From assembly GCF_035645195.1 (NCBI RefSeq), contig NZ_DASQNA010000051.1:1-64000 (forward strand): 64,000 nucleotides of DNA. The letters are read 5' to 3'. A program made the position numbers and the translations under genes. Within the stretch, counting starts at the first letter, position 1; every line of letters begins with the position of its first letter. Source of the DNA: Paenibacillus sp. Lineage in GTDB: Bacteria > Bacillota > Bacilli > Paenibacillales > YIM-B00363. Shown in pieces: positions 53,575 to 60,832 of the stretch. Below the pieces are notes generated by a model, which did no database searches, was not told the origin of the DNA, and saw nothing but the letters and a program-made list of their open reading frames with translations.

Positions 53575-53904
53575 TTACTCCTGTTCCTCCATAAGAAATT
53601 GTTCTAGACGAACCAGATTGTGCTTCCAAAATTTCTCGTAGTACGACAACCAGTCCTGAAGTTCCTTCAGCGGTGCAGAGTTGAGACGGTTTCGCGTTTC
53701 GCGGCCGACTTTACGCTCGCTCACGAGGCCGGCTTCCTTCAAAATCGTCAAATGTTTGGAGACTGCGGTTCGGCCCATCGGAAAATGCGGAGTTAACCGA
53801 TTGAGCGGCAATTCGTCCGCCTCCGCCAGCAGTCGAATGATTTCGCGCCGGGTCGGATCGGCCACGGCATAAAAGACATCCCGCGTGTGTGCAACAGCGC
53901 CCAT
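53575..53904 (-). CDS. ArsR-family winged-helix regulator
   Basis: A 109-residue ArsR/SmtB-like wHTH (DPTRREIIRLLAEA, then MGRTAVSKHLTILKEAGLVSERKVGRE) with no metal-binding cysteine motif visible, so a non-metal signal is likely. GAGGGAG precedes the ATG at about 10 bases. It heads an operon with two unknown genes, and a palindrome upstream is a likely operator. Confidence 0.85.
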   Translation of the reverse strand: MGAVAHTRDVFYAVADPTRREIIRLLAEADELPLNRLTPHFPMGRTAVSKHLTILKEAGLVSERKVGRETRNRLNSAPLKELQDWLSYYEKFWKHNLVRLEQFLMEEQE

Positions 53905-53936
53905 GATCGCGCACTCCCTCGTATGAAATGAAAGTA

Positions 53937-53950
53937 CACCAAATGGTGTC
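53937..53950 (-). promoter_or_regulatory. Palindromic operator of the ArsR operon
   Basis: ACACCAAATGGTGT is a near-perfect inverted repeat (ACACC-N4-GGTGT), 33 bases before the ArsR start. This is the usual position for auto-repression by this family. Confidence 0.6.
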
Positions 53951-54101
53951 TTTATCTTAGGACACTATATAGAGTCCCGTCAATGAGGAAACATCGCCGG
54001 AAAACGATTCATGGAGGAGCAGGGAAAATTTTAAATTCCTTTAAGGTTCATTTCAGGTTCGAATGGTAGACTGATGTTCGCAGCGGTCCTTTCCTTTGCG
54101 T

Positions 54102-54134
54102 TTGACGCTCATATTCACTACAATATGTAGTGAA
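54102..54134 (+). promoter_or_regulatory. Promoter and operator of the BlaI-like gene
   Basis: A -35 TTGACG (54102-54107) and a -10 TATGTA (54124-54129, 16-base spacing) are covered by a perfect palindrome of 9-base arms (TTCACTACA-ATA-TGTAGTGAA, 54114-54134). Its core CACTACAATATGTAGTG is the BlaI/MecI-type operator, so this gene should repress itself. Confidence 0.8.
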
Positions 54135-54150
54135 AGGTTGGTGCGACGGG

Positions 54151-54567
54151 ATGAATCATTTTAGTAGAAACCGGAACCAGAGAGGGCTCGTTCGTTTTTT
54201 CGGACCGCTTGAAGCCCGAATCATGGAGATCCTTTGGAATCAACCCGGCTTATCGATTAAAGATGTGCAGCTCAGGCTGGAGAAGGAAGACAAGGATTTG
54301 AATTACAACACGGTCATGACGGTCATGACGCGGCTGCTGGACAAGGGCTTCTTAACCAAGAACGTCGTCGGCAGAACTTCGTTGTTTTCGCCCGTGGATT
54401 CGAAGGAGCAATTTTTGGAGAAGCAATCCAAGGAGCTGTCGCAAAGCCTCGTGGAAGATTTCGGGCCCTTGGTTGTTAATCATATGCTGGATGCGCTGGA
54501 TCGCGCGGACGAGGAGTTGATCGAGAAGCTGGAACGGAAACTAAAACAGCTTAAAGAGGGGAAATGA
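54151..54567 (+). CDS. BlaI/MecI-family repressor
   Basis: A 138-residue winged-helix repressor: RGLVRFFGPLEARIMEILWNQ at the N-terminus and VMTVMTRLLDKGFLTKNVVGR as the recognition region. These are BlaI/MecI traits; a helical C-terminal dimerisation domain follows. The ATG at 54151 follows AAAGG; GTG starts earlier in the frame overlap the operator. It is one base before the M56 peptidase gene, the usual blaI-blaR1 order. Confidence 0.85.
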   Translation: MNHFSRNRNQRGLVRFFGPLEARIMEILWNQPGLSIKDVQLRLEKEDKDLNYNTVMTVMTRLLDKGFLTKNVVGRTSLFSPVDSKEQFLEKQSKELSQSLVEDFGPLVVNHMLDALDRADEELIEKLERKLKQLKEGK

Positions 54568-54568
54568 C

Positions 54569-55420
54569 ATGAGTTGGAAACGAAGATCGAAAATTCTGTT
54601 TCTAATGACCGCGACCCTGACCGCTGTCATTCTGACGGAGATGGCGCTCTACGTATACCCGTCTTTGCAAGGCAGCGCTTCGGCGGGAAATCTGTTCCAA
54701 TATTGCAGCAGCTGGCTGCTTTCCAATGGACTAAGCGGGTTGGTCCCCGTCATGGACGCGTTGGTCGTCTCTACGCTGGTGTTGGCATGTTGGCGCTTCA
54801 TGCAACAATCGTACCTCTCCTTCCTTGCACACCGAAGATTAGCCAAGGCCATCCATGAGGAGCGCACGGCTTCTCTTAACGACAGCCTCTTCGGAGGGCG
54901 CCGGGAAGTTCTGGTCGTAGACCATCAAGAGATCATCGCTCTGACCATGGGTTTTCTTCGTCCGAAAATTGTCCTATCCACCGGCTTGCTGCAGCTGCTG
55001 CGCGATGACGAGTTGGCCGCGGTGGTGCAGCACGAGATTCACCATAAGCAAAGCAGAGACCCGCTGAAAATGGCTTTCATGCATGGGTGTGCCGCCGCGC
55101 TGTGGTACATTCCGATTCTCCGCTGGAGTTACGACCAATACCGGACGGCGAGAGAAATCTTGGCCGACGCGTATGCGGTGCGGGCGTCAGGCTCGTCGAT
55201 CGGGCTCGGCAGCGCCTTGCTGAAGCTGATTCGGCAAAATCAGATTCGGACGTTCTCGTTCACTTATGCGTCGTTCGCGGAGACGTCGATCAATGCGAGA
55301 CTTCAACAGCTGCTCGATCCGAAGGAAACGCTGCACTTCAAGCTGCCGATCAAACGGGCGCTAATATCGCTTCACACGGTGATCTTCGTATCGGCCATGC
55401 TCCTTAGCGGGCAATTTTAG
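54569..55420 (+). CDS. BlaR1-like M56 membrane metallopeptidase
   Basis: A 283-residue protein with about four helices and the zinc protease motif HEIHH (H155-H159) followed by REILADAYAVRA, the third-ligand region of the M56 family. Unlike BlaR1/MecR1 it has no C-terminal penicillin-binding sensor domain; the chain ends soon after a last helix (IKRALISLHTVIFVSAMLL). It probably cleaves the BlaI-like repressor in response to another signal. GGGG lies before the ATG, and it immediately follows the repressor. Confidence 0.82.
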   Translation: MSWKRRSKILFLMTATLTAVILTEMALYVYPSLQGSASAGNLFQYCSSWLLSNGLSGLVPVMDALVVSTLVLACWRFMQQSYLSFLAHRRLAKAIHEERTASLNDSLFGGRREVLVVDHQEIIALTMGFLRPKIVLSTGLLQLLRDDELAAVVQHEIHHKQSRDPLKMAFMHGCAAALWYIPILRWSYDQYRTAREILADAYAVRASGSSIGLGSALLKLIRQNQIRTFSFTYASFAETSINARLQQLLDPKETLHFKLPIKRALISLHTVIFVSAMLLSGQF

Positions 55421-55439
55421 CTCGTTTTTTTTACACTCG

Positions 55440-55460
55440 AACACTACGATGTGTAGTGTT
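55440..55460 (+). promoter_or_regulatory. BlaI-type operator of the YceI gene
   Basis: AACACTAC-GATGT-GTAGTGTT, with perfect 8-base arms. The core CACTACGATGTGTAGTG differs from the repressor's own operator at only two positions. It lies 40 bases before the YceI start, so the YceI-like gene should be in the same regulon. Confidence 0.8.
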
Positions 55461-55499
55461 GTTTATCGCATCGTAATTTTAAAAAAGTGGAGGGAATTC

Positions 55500-56192
55500 A
55501 TGATGAACAAGAAAATGGCGGCTTTCTTCGTTGGCGGGATCGCGGTACTGGGGGCGGGCGGTTATGCGGCTTTCGATTATTACGCCGGCAACCATATAAC
55601 GGTGCAGGAAGTCATCCCAAGCAGCGCGGTTGCCTCGGCACAAGATTCGGCCGCCCCGGTGGTGGCGGAGCTGCTGAATGGCCAATGGAACATTAAGCAG
55701 CCCGACTCGAAAGTCTACTTTTCCGTGACGACGTCGAAGGAGACGGTGAACTTCGAGGCCAGCTCCGTAGCGGGGCAATGGACGTTGGATACGGCGGATC
55801 CCGGCAACATGCAAGCCGAAGCGACGGTAGCGCTCGATTCGCTGACCTCCGGGAACGACATGCGCGACACGCACGTGAAGGAAGCGAGATTCCTAGACGC
55901 AGCGGCCTTCCCCTACGCGACGTTCGCCTTGACTAGCTTCGAACATTTCCCGACCGAATGGGTCGAAGGGAAAACTGTGTCCTTCGAGATGAACGGCACG
56001 CTGACGATGAAAGGAATTTCCAAAGACGTGACGTTCGCGGTCGAAGCCCTGTACAGCGGAGGAGAGATCCTGATGGAAGGAAATACGGTCGTGACGTTCG
56101 CGGACTTCGGCATGGAGAACCCGCATACCGTCGTCATGGAAACCGAGAATAACGTTGCCGTCCAAACGCAGCTCGTGCTGGAAAAGGCGTAA
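55500..56192 (+). CDS. YceI-family lipid-binding protein
   Basis: A 230-residue exported or membrane-anchored protein: an N-terminal membrane helix (about 5-25), a linker, then a YceI lipocalin-like barrel (about 60-230; DLSF-like NFEASSVAGQWTL, RDTHVKEARFLDAAAFPYATF and GTLTMKGISKDVTF). YceI proteins bind isoprenoids or other lipids. GGAGGGA lies 5 bases before the ATG at 55500. It follows the BlaI/M56 pair with its own matching operator. Confidence 0.85.
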   Translation: MMNKKMAAFFVGGIAVLGAGGYAAFDYYAGNHITVQEVIPSSAVASAQDSAAPVVAELLNGQWNIKQPDSKVYFSVTTSKETVNFEASSVAGQWTLDTADPGNMQAEATVALDSLTSGNDMRDTHVKEARFLDAAAFPYATFALTSFEHFPTEWVEGKTVSFEMNGTLTMKGISKDVTFAVEALYSGGEILMEGNTVVTFADFGMENPHTVVMETENNVAVQTQLVLEKA

Positions 56193-56251
56193 GTCCATCG
56201 CAAGCAAGCGCCGATATCGCCATTGCGGCGAATCCGTGCCCGACGCTGCAT

Positions 56252-56317
56252 AAGAAAAACTTTTTATCGAAGTACATTACAAGGATGAGCGACCGCGGTG
56301 AAGCGGAAGTTTTTCTT
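56252..56317. repeat. 11-bp inverted repeat with 44-base gap
   Basis: AAGAAAAACTT at 56252-56262 and AAGTTTTTCTT at 56307-56317 are exact complements. They sit in a gene-free 237-bp stretch between YceI and a small unknown gene. No T run follows, and the role is not clear. Confidence 0.4.
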
Positions 56318-56381
56318 GGTATAGAATTTACTCGTTCCGAAGTCAGCGTTACTTATAGATTCTATATCGATCGCAAAAACA

Positions 56382-56405
56382 CCTCCGGCAGCGCGCTGCC
56401 GGAGG
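56382..56405 (-). terminator. Terminator of the small unknown gene
   Basis: A perfect 10-bp stem (CCTCCGGCAG and complement) with a CGCG loop, followed on the minus strand by five T residues. Confidence 0.85.
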
Positions 56406-56429
56406 CGTTCATCTTCGCTAAGAAATCGG

Positions 56430-56744
56430 TCAACGGAATGTGAAGCGATCCAAAAGAAAGCGGACCACGACGGCTTCGACGTCCCGTTCGTCGCGAACGG
56501 GCTCCGTGAAGTCGGCGGACGTCAGCTCGTGCTCGACGTCTTCGATGGCGATCGTCCATCGCGGACCGCTCCCGGCGACCGCGGCGAACCGGTAGTTCGT
56601 CCGGAGATGATATTCGAACTTCAACTCGTTCAGGAGTTTAAACAGAACCGCGTCGATTCGATCGGACCATTGTTCGATCCCCTGCCTCCGTTGCTCCCGT
56701 TCCTTCAATCGCCGCGCGATTTCGCCTTTCCAATCATCTGTCAT
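56430..56744 (-). CDS. Small unknown charged protein
   Basis: A 104-residue soluble protein with a highly basic helical N-terminus (RRLKEREQRRQG), then a mixed alpha/beta half ending VRFLLDRFTFR. It is not recognised. GGAGG lies 5 bases before the ATG at 56744. It has its own terminator and no operon partner, and lies between the YceI and GH43 genes. Confidence 0.55.
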   Translation of the reverse strand: MTDDWKGEIARRLKEREQRRQGIEQWSDRIDAVLFKLLNELKFEYHLRTNYRFAAVAGSGPRWTIAIEDVEHELTSADFTEPVRDERDVEAVVVRFLLDRFTFR

Positions 56745-56853
56745 CGGGACCTCCACTGCAGGAATATAAAGATTAATAAAATTAACCTTACCATAGTATT
56801 CTACTAATTTACAAGATCAACCATTTATTATGCGTTTGCCGGAGGAAAAAATA

Positions 56854-56883
56854 GAAGAGCCGTTCCGGCCGGAACGGCTCTTC
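56854..56883 (-). terminator. Terminator of the GH43 operon
   Basis: A perfect 15-bp stem (GAAGAGCCGTTCCGG and complement) without a loop spacer, followed on the minus strand by a T-rich run. It ends the ABC transporter/GH43 operon. Confidence 0.9.
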
Positions 56884-56896
56884 CTCGTATTCTGCT

Positions 56897-57853
56897 TTAC
56901 GACCCCGCCGGGACGCCGAAATGCGGCGTACCGTCCGCGTTCCAACCGAACGCCTGCGCGCGGGCGTGCCGATTGGGGTCGTACAGCGGATTCCCTTCGA
57001 TTTCTTTATACGGTCTTGCGTGGTACACGATGATGTCCTGCCCGTCCTCGACGGTGAAGCTGTTGTGGCCTGGGCCGTACTGCCCGGTTTCCTCGCTGCT
57101 CGCAAACAGCGGGCTCGGCGATTTGCTCCACGACGCGGGGTTCCTCAGATCGCTGTTTTCATCCGCCGTCAGGAGCCCTACGCAGTAGTGGTGATCGGTC
57201 GCGCTCGCCGAGAACGCGACGAACACTTTGCCGTTCCGCTTCAGCACCGCCGCCCCTTCGTTCACCCAGAAGCCGATTTGCTCCCACGGATGCTCCGGCG
57301 TCGAAATCATCGCTTCGGCGCCTTCGATCGTCCAAGGGTTTACCATTTTATCGATATATAAGTTCGAAATATTGTTTCGCTTTTCCGCCCAGATGGCGTA
57401 ACGCTCCCCTCGGTGCTCGAACGTCGTCATATCCAAGGAGAAGTCGGTGAACGCCTCGGAAGCGGCGTTGCGCTTTTGCATCATGCCCTTCTCGACCCAC
57501 TCGTCCTCCATCGGCTTGTCGCCGGCGCATTCCAAGACGTAAGGCCGAATTTTCCAGATGTCGTCGCGCTCGCCCGCGGCGAAATAAATATACCACTTGC
57601 CGTCGATGCAGTGAATTTCCGGCGCCCAGATGTGCTGCGACATCGGGCCCGACTCGCGGCGCCTCCATACGACTCGTTCTTCGGCCGCGGTCAGCCCCTG
57701 AACGGAAGCCGCTCTTCGGACGATGATCCGGTCGTATTCAGGCACGGAAGCCGTGAAGTAGTAATACCCGTCGGTATGCAGATACACCCACGGATCGGCC
57801 CGCTGCTCCGCGATCGGGTTGACGTATGTGACGTATTGTTTCTCCATCTCCAT
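56897..57853 (-). CDS. GH43 glycoside hydrolase, cytoplasmic paralogue
   Basis: A 318-residue five-bladed propeller enzyme of family GH43: base in IAEQRADPWVY, central Asp in TDFSLDMTTF, general acid in FWVNEGAAV. The match to alpha-L-arabinofuranosidases is good, but the substrate could be an arabino- or xylo-oligosaccharide. It has no signal peptide, so it should process imported oligosaccharides. The first ATG (57853) has GGAAGG upstream; the one at 57847 is an alternative. It is the last gene of the operon and closely resembles the lipoprotein GH43 just upstream. Confidence 0.87.
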   Translation of the reverse strand: MEMEKQYVTYVNPIAEQRADPWVYLHTDGYYYFTASVPEYDRIIVRRAASVQGLTAAEERVVWRRRESGPMSQHIWAPEIHCIDGKWYIYFAAGERDDIWKIRPYVLECAGDKPMEDEWVEKGMMQKRNAASEAFTDFSLDMTTFEHRGERYAIWAEKRNNISNLYIDKMVNPWTIEGAEAMISTPEHPWEQIGFWVNEGAAVLKRNGKVFVAFSASATDHHYCVGLLTADENSDLRNPASWSKSPSPLFASSEETGQYGPGHNSFTVEDGQDIIVYHARPYKEIEGNPLYDPNRHARAQAFGWNADGTPHFGVPAGS

Positions 57854-57880
57854 CAAACCTTCCTTATCTATATTGGGGTT

Positions 57881-58948
57881 TTACTTTTGGTCTGCATCCG
57901 CCTCGGGCGCTTCGAAGCGCGGCGTTCCGTCCTCGTTCCAATGCAGCAGCTGCGCGCGGGTGTGACGGTTCGGATCGTACAGCGGATCCCCCGTAATCTC
58001 TTTATACGGTCTAGCATGATAGACGATGACGTCCTGCTTTCCGTCCGGCGTGACGGTGAAGCTGTTATGGCCAGGGCCGTACTGCCCGGCTTCTTCGCTG
58101 CTCCGCATGACCGGCTGCTCGCCCTTCGTCCACGACGCCGAGTTCATCGGATCGCCGTCCGACGGCGCGGTCAGCAGACCGATCGCGTAATTGTCGTCCG
58201 TCGCGCTCGCGGAGAACGTCAAGAACAGGCGGCCGTTACGCTGCAGCACGGCGGGCGCTTCGTTCACCCAGAAACCGATTTTCTCCCACGCGTGCTCCGG
58301 CGTCGAAATCATCGACTCGTTCCCTTCGATCGTCCACGGATTCACCAGCTTGTCGATGTACAAGTTCGACACGCCGTTCCGTTTCTCCGCCCATACGGCA
58401 TACCGCACGCCATCGTGCGCGAACGTCGTCAGATCGAGCGAAAAATCGGTGAACGCTCGAGACTCCGGGCGCTCCGCCCGCATGGCCCCTTTCTCGACCC
58501 ACTCGCCCGCCAGCGGATTATCCGCGTCCGTCTCTAATACATACGGGCGGATTCGCCAAATGTCGTCCTTCCGCCCCGCGGCGAAATAGATGTACCATTT
58601 GCCCTCAAGGTAATGCAGCTCCGGCGCCCAAATATGCTGCGACATGTCGCCGGACGCGTGCGCCGTCCAGACGACGGCTTCCTCGGCGCTCGCCAGCCCT
58701 TGGATCGTCTTCGCCCGGCGCAGCACGATGCGATCGTATTCCGGCACCGATCCGGTGAAATAGTAGTATCCGTCCGTATGGCGGTACACCCAAGGATCGG
58801 CCCGCTGCTCGATGATCGGATTCTCGAAGGCGGGGGCGCCCGACTCCGCGCCGCACGCGGCCAGCAGCCAGACGCAAATCAGCGCGAGCGCCCCGGCGGC
58901 GAACCGTTTCGCGGGCCTCCCGAACGCTCCTTCGGTATCCCCGATCAC
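57881..58948 (-). CDS. GH43 glycoside hydrolase, lipoprotein paralogue
   Basis: A 355-residue lipoprotein: signal peptide, lipobox LLAAC (Cys26 or so), then a GH43 propeller with IIEQRADPWVY, TDFSLDLTTF and FWVNEAPAV catalytic regions. It is a close paralogue of the next gene and presumably works on the outer face of the membrane, with the other inside. The GTG overlaps the permease stop (GTGA). The 27-bp gap to the second GH43 gene suggests a recent tandem duplication. Confidence 0.87.
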   Translation of the reverse strand: MIGDTEGAFGRPAKRFAAGALALICVWLLAACGAESGAPAFENPIIEQRADPWVYRHTDGYYYFTGSVPEYDRIVLRRAKTIQGLASAEEAVVWTAHASGDMSQHIWAPELHYLEGKWYIYFAAGRKDDIWRIRPYVLETDADNPLAGEWVEKGAMRAERPESRAFTDFSLDLTTFAHDGVRYAVWAEKRNGVSNLYIDKLVNPWTIEGNESMISTPEHAWEKIGFWVNEAPAVLQRNGRLFLTFSASATDDNYAIGLLTAPSDGDPMNSASWTKGEQPVMRSSEEAGQYGPGHNSFTVTPDGKQDVIVYHARPYKEITGDPLYDPNRHTRAQLLHWNEDGTPRFEAPEADADQK

Positions 58949-59790
58949 CCTTTCACGCCCCCGGCCGTCATGCCTTCGATAAAGTACTTTTGGAAGAAGA
59001 CGTAGAAGACGAGGATCGGAATAATCGCCAGCACGGAGCCCGCGATCAGGATGTTGTAGTTGTTGCCGTACGGCGTCAGCGTCGTCGCGAGGCCGATCGG
59101 CAGCGTCAGCTTCTCGTTCGTGCGCAGCACGATGAGCGGCCACAAGAAGTTGTTCCAGCTGAACAGCGCCTGCAGAATCGCCATGGACGAGAACGCCGGC
59201 GCCATCAGCGGCATCATGATGCGGAAGAACATGCCGATTTCCGTGCAGCCGTCGACCCGCGCCGCGTCCATGAAATCTTTCGGCAAGCCGATCGCGTATT
59301 GGCGGAAAAAGAAGATCGGCAGCGGCGCCACGATGAACGGCAGGAACGCGCCCCAGAAATTGTCCATCAGCCCCATACCGATCGTCAACTTATATAACGG
59401 AAGCATAATGATTTCGAGCGGGATCATCATGACGACGAGCACAAGACCGAAGATGATGCTGCTGAGTCTAAATTTATATGCCGCCAGCCCGTATCCGACC
59501 ATAGACGAGAGCAGCAGGCTGAGCACCGTAAATACGGCGGCCATGATTAAGCTGTTCGTGTACCAATGGTAATACCGGTCGTCGGTGAATACTTCGACGT
59601 AGTTGGAGAGCGACAGTACGTCGAAGTCGATGCTCAAATTGAGGCCGAACCGAAGCACTTCCTTCGCCGGCTTGAACGACGACAGCACGATGCCGTACAG
59701 CGGGAGCAGCACGACGACCGACAAGGCGGAAAACAGGAGCACCAAGAAGATCGAGGATGCCGTCCATCGGCGTTTGCGATTCGTATTCAT
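58945..59790 (-). CDS. Carbohydrate ABC permease (AraQ/MalG type)
   Basis: A 281-residue permease with six helices and the EAA loop MDAARVDGCTEIGMFFRIMMPLMAPA that contacts the ATPase. It is the AraQ/MalG-type partner of the AraP/MalF-like permease just upstream (3 bp gap). No ATPase gene is in the operon, so a shared MsmX-type ATPase is expected elsewhere. Confidence 0.88.
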   Translation of the reverse strand: MNTNRKRRWTASSIFLVLLFSALSVVVLLPLYGIVLSSFKPAKEVLRFGLNLSIDFDVLSLSNYVEVFTDDRYYHWYTNSLIMAAVFTVLSLLLSSMVGYGLAAYKFRLSSIIFGLVLVVMMIPLEIIMLPLYKLTIGMGLMDNFWGAFLPFIVAPLPIFFFRQYAIGLPKDFMDAARVDGCTEIGMFFRIMMPLMAPAFSSMAILQALFSWNNFLWPLIVLRTNEKLTLPIGLATTLTPYGNNYNILIAGSVLAIIPILVFYVFFQKYFIEGMTAGGVKG

Positions 59791-59793
59791 CGA

Positions 59794-60735
59794 CTAGTCC
59801 TCCTTCTTGAACATGCCTGTAAATTTCAACTGCAGCATCGTCAGCGTAAAGGTGATGACGAGCAGCGCGATGCCGACCGAAGAGCCGAAGCCGAGCTCGA
59901 ACTTCTCGATGCCGGATCGGTACAAATACCCTACGATGGTAAGCCCGATATCGTTAGGCGATTTATTGCCCGCGAACAGCATGTAGCTTTCCACGAACAT
60001 CGAATACCCGCCGTATATGCTGATCGTTAGTACATAAATCGTTATTGGCTTCAACAGCGGCAGCGTAATTTTCGTAAATTTCTGCCACGTATCCGCCCCG
60101 TCGATTTCCGCCGCCTCGTAAATGCTCGTCGGAATGTTCTGCAGCCCCGCCAAGAAATACAGCAAATTGACGCCCATCCAACGGAACAGCGCCAGCGCGA
60201 TCAACACCGCCAAACTGGAGCCGTAGCTGTTCAGCCATGCGATCTTCTCGAACCCGAACCAGCCGATGACTACGTTCGCGAGGCCCGTTTCTTGCCCGCT
60301 GAACATGAGCCGGAAAATAATGCCCGCCACGACGATCGAAATGAGCGCAGGGACGAACGTTATGGAGCGGAAAACGTTTTTGAACAGCATCGTCTTCGCG
60401 TTCAACAGCACGGCCAGCACCAGCGGGATCGGAATCAAAATCAACAAGGTGAGCGCGGTGTAGACGGTGCTGTTCATGACCGCCTTATAGAACGTCGGGT
60501 TGAACAGCTTTTCGTAATTCGCGAAGCCGACGAACGTCGTGGCGCCCGGAAGCACCTCTTGGAAGCTCATGACGATCGTCGAAAAGACCGGGTAAGCGAA
60601 GAAGATCGAGAACGATACGATGAACGGAAATACGAAAATGTACGGCGCCAACCTTTGCGAGTACAGCAGGTTCGCCGTTTTGGCCGGCTTTCTCGATTCC
60701 GCCGCCGCCTCGAGCCCCGTTCCGCTGCTAGCCAT
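59794..60735 (-). CDS. Carbohydrate ABC permease (AraP/MalF type)
   Basis: A 313-residue permease with an N-terminal cytoplasmic extension, six helices and an EAA loop (IYEAAEIDGADTWQKFTKITLPLLKPI). It forms the channel with the AraQ-like protein for oligosaccharide uptake in the GH43 operon. GGAGGG before the ATG. Confidence 0.88.
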   Translation of the reverse strand: MASSGTGLEAAAESRKPAKTANLLYSQRLAPYIFVFPFIVSFSIFFAYPVFSTIVMSFQEVLPGATTFVGFANYEKLFNPTFYKAVMNSTVYTALTLLILIPIPLVLAVLLNAKTMLFKNVFRSITFVPALISIVVAGIIFRLMFSGQETGLANVVIGWFGFEKIAWLNSYGSSLAVLIALALFRWMGVNLLYFLAGLQNIPTSIYEAAEIDGADTWQKFTKITLPLLKPITIYVLTISIYGGYSMFVESYMLFAGNKSPNDIGLTIVGYLYRSGIEKFELGFGSSVGIALLVITFTLTMLQLKFTGMFKKED

Positions 60736-60832
60736 TGGATTCCCTCCTTTGGGAAGTAAACTTCATTCGACCCTTAAGCGGTGAGAGGAGTATCGCAGGC
60801 CGCGTTCGGCCAGCGATACTCCGGTATGCCGC

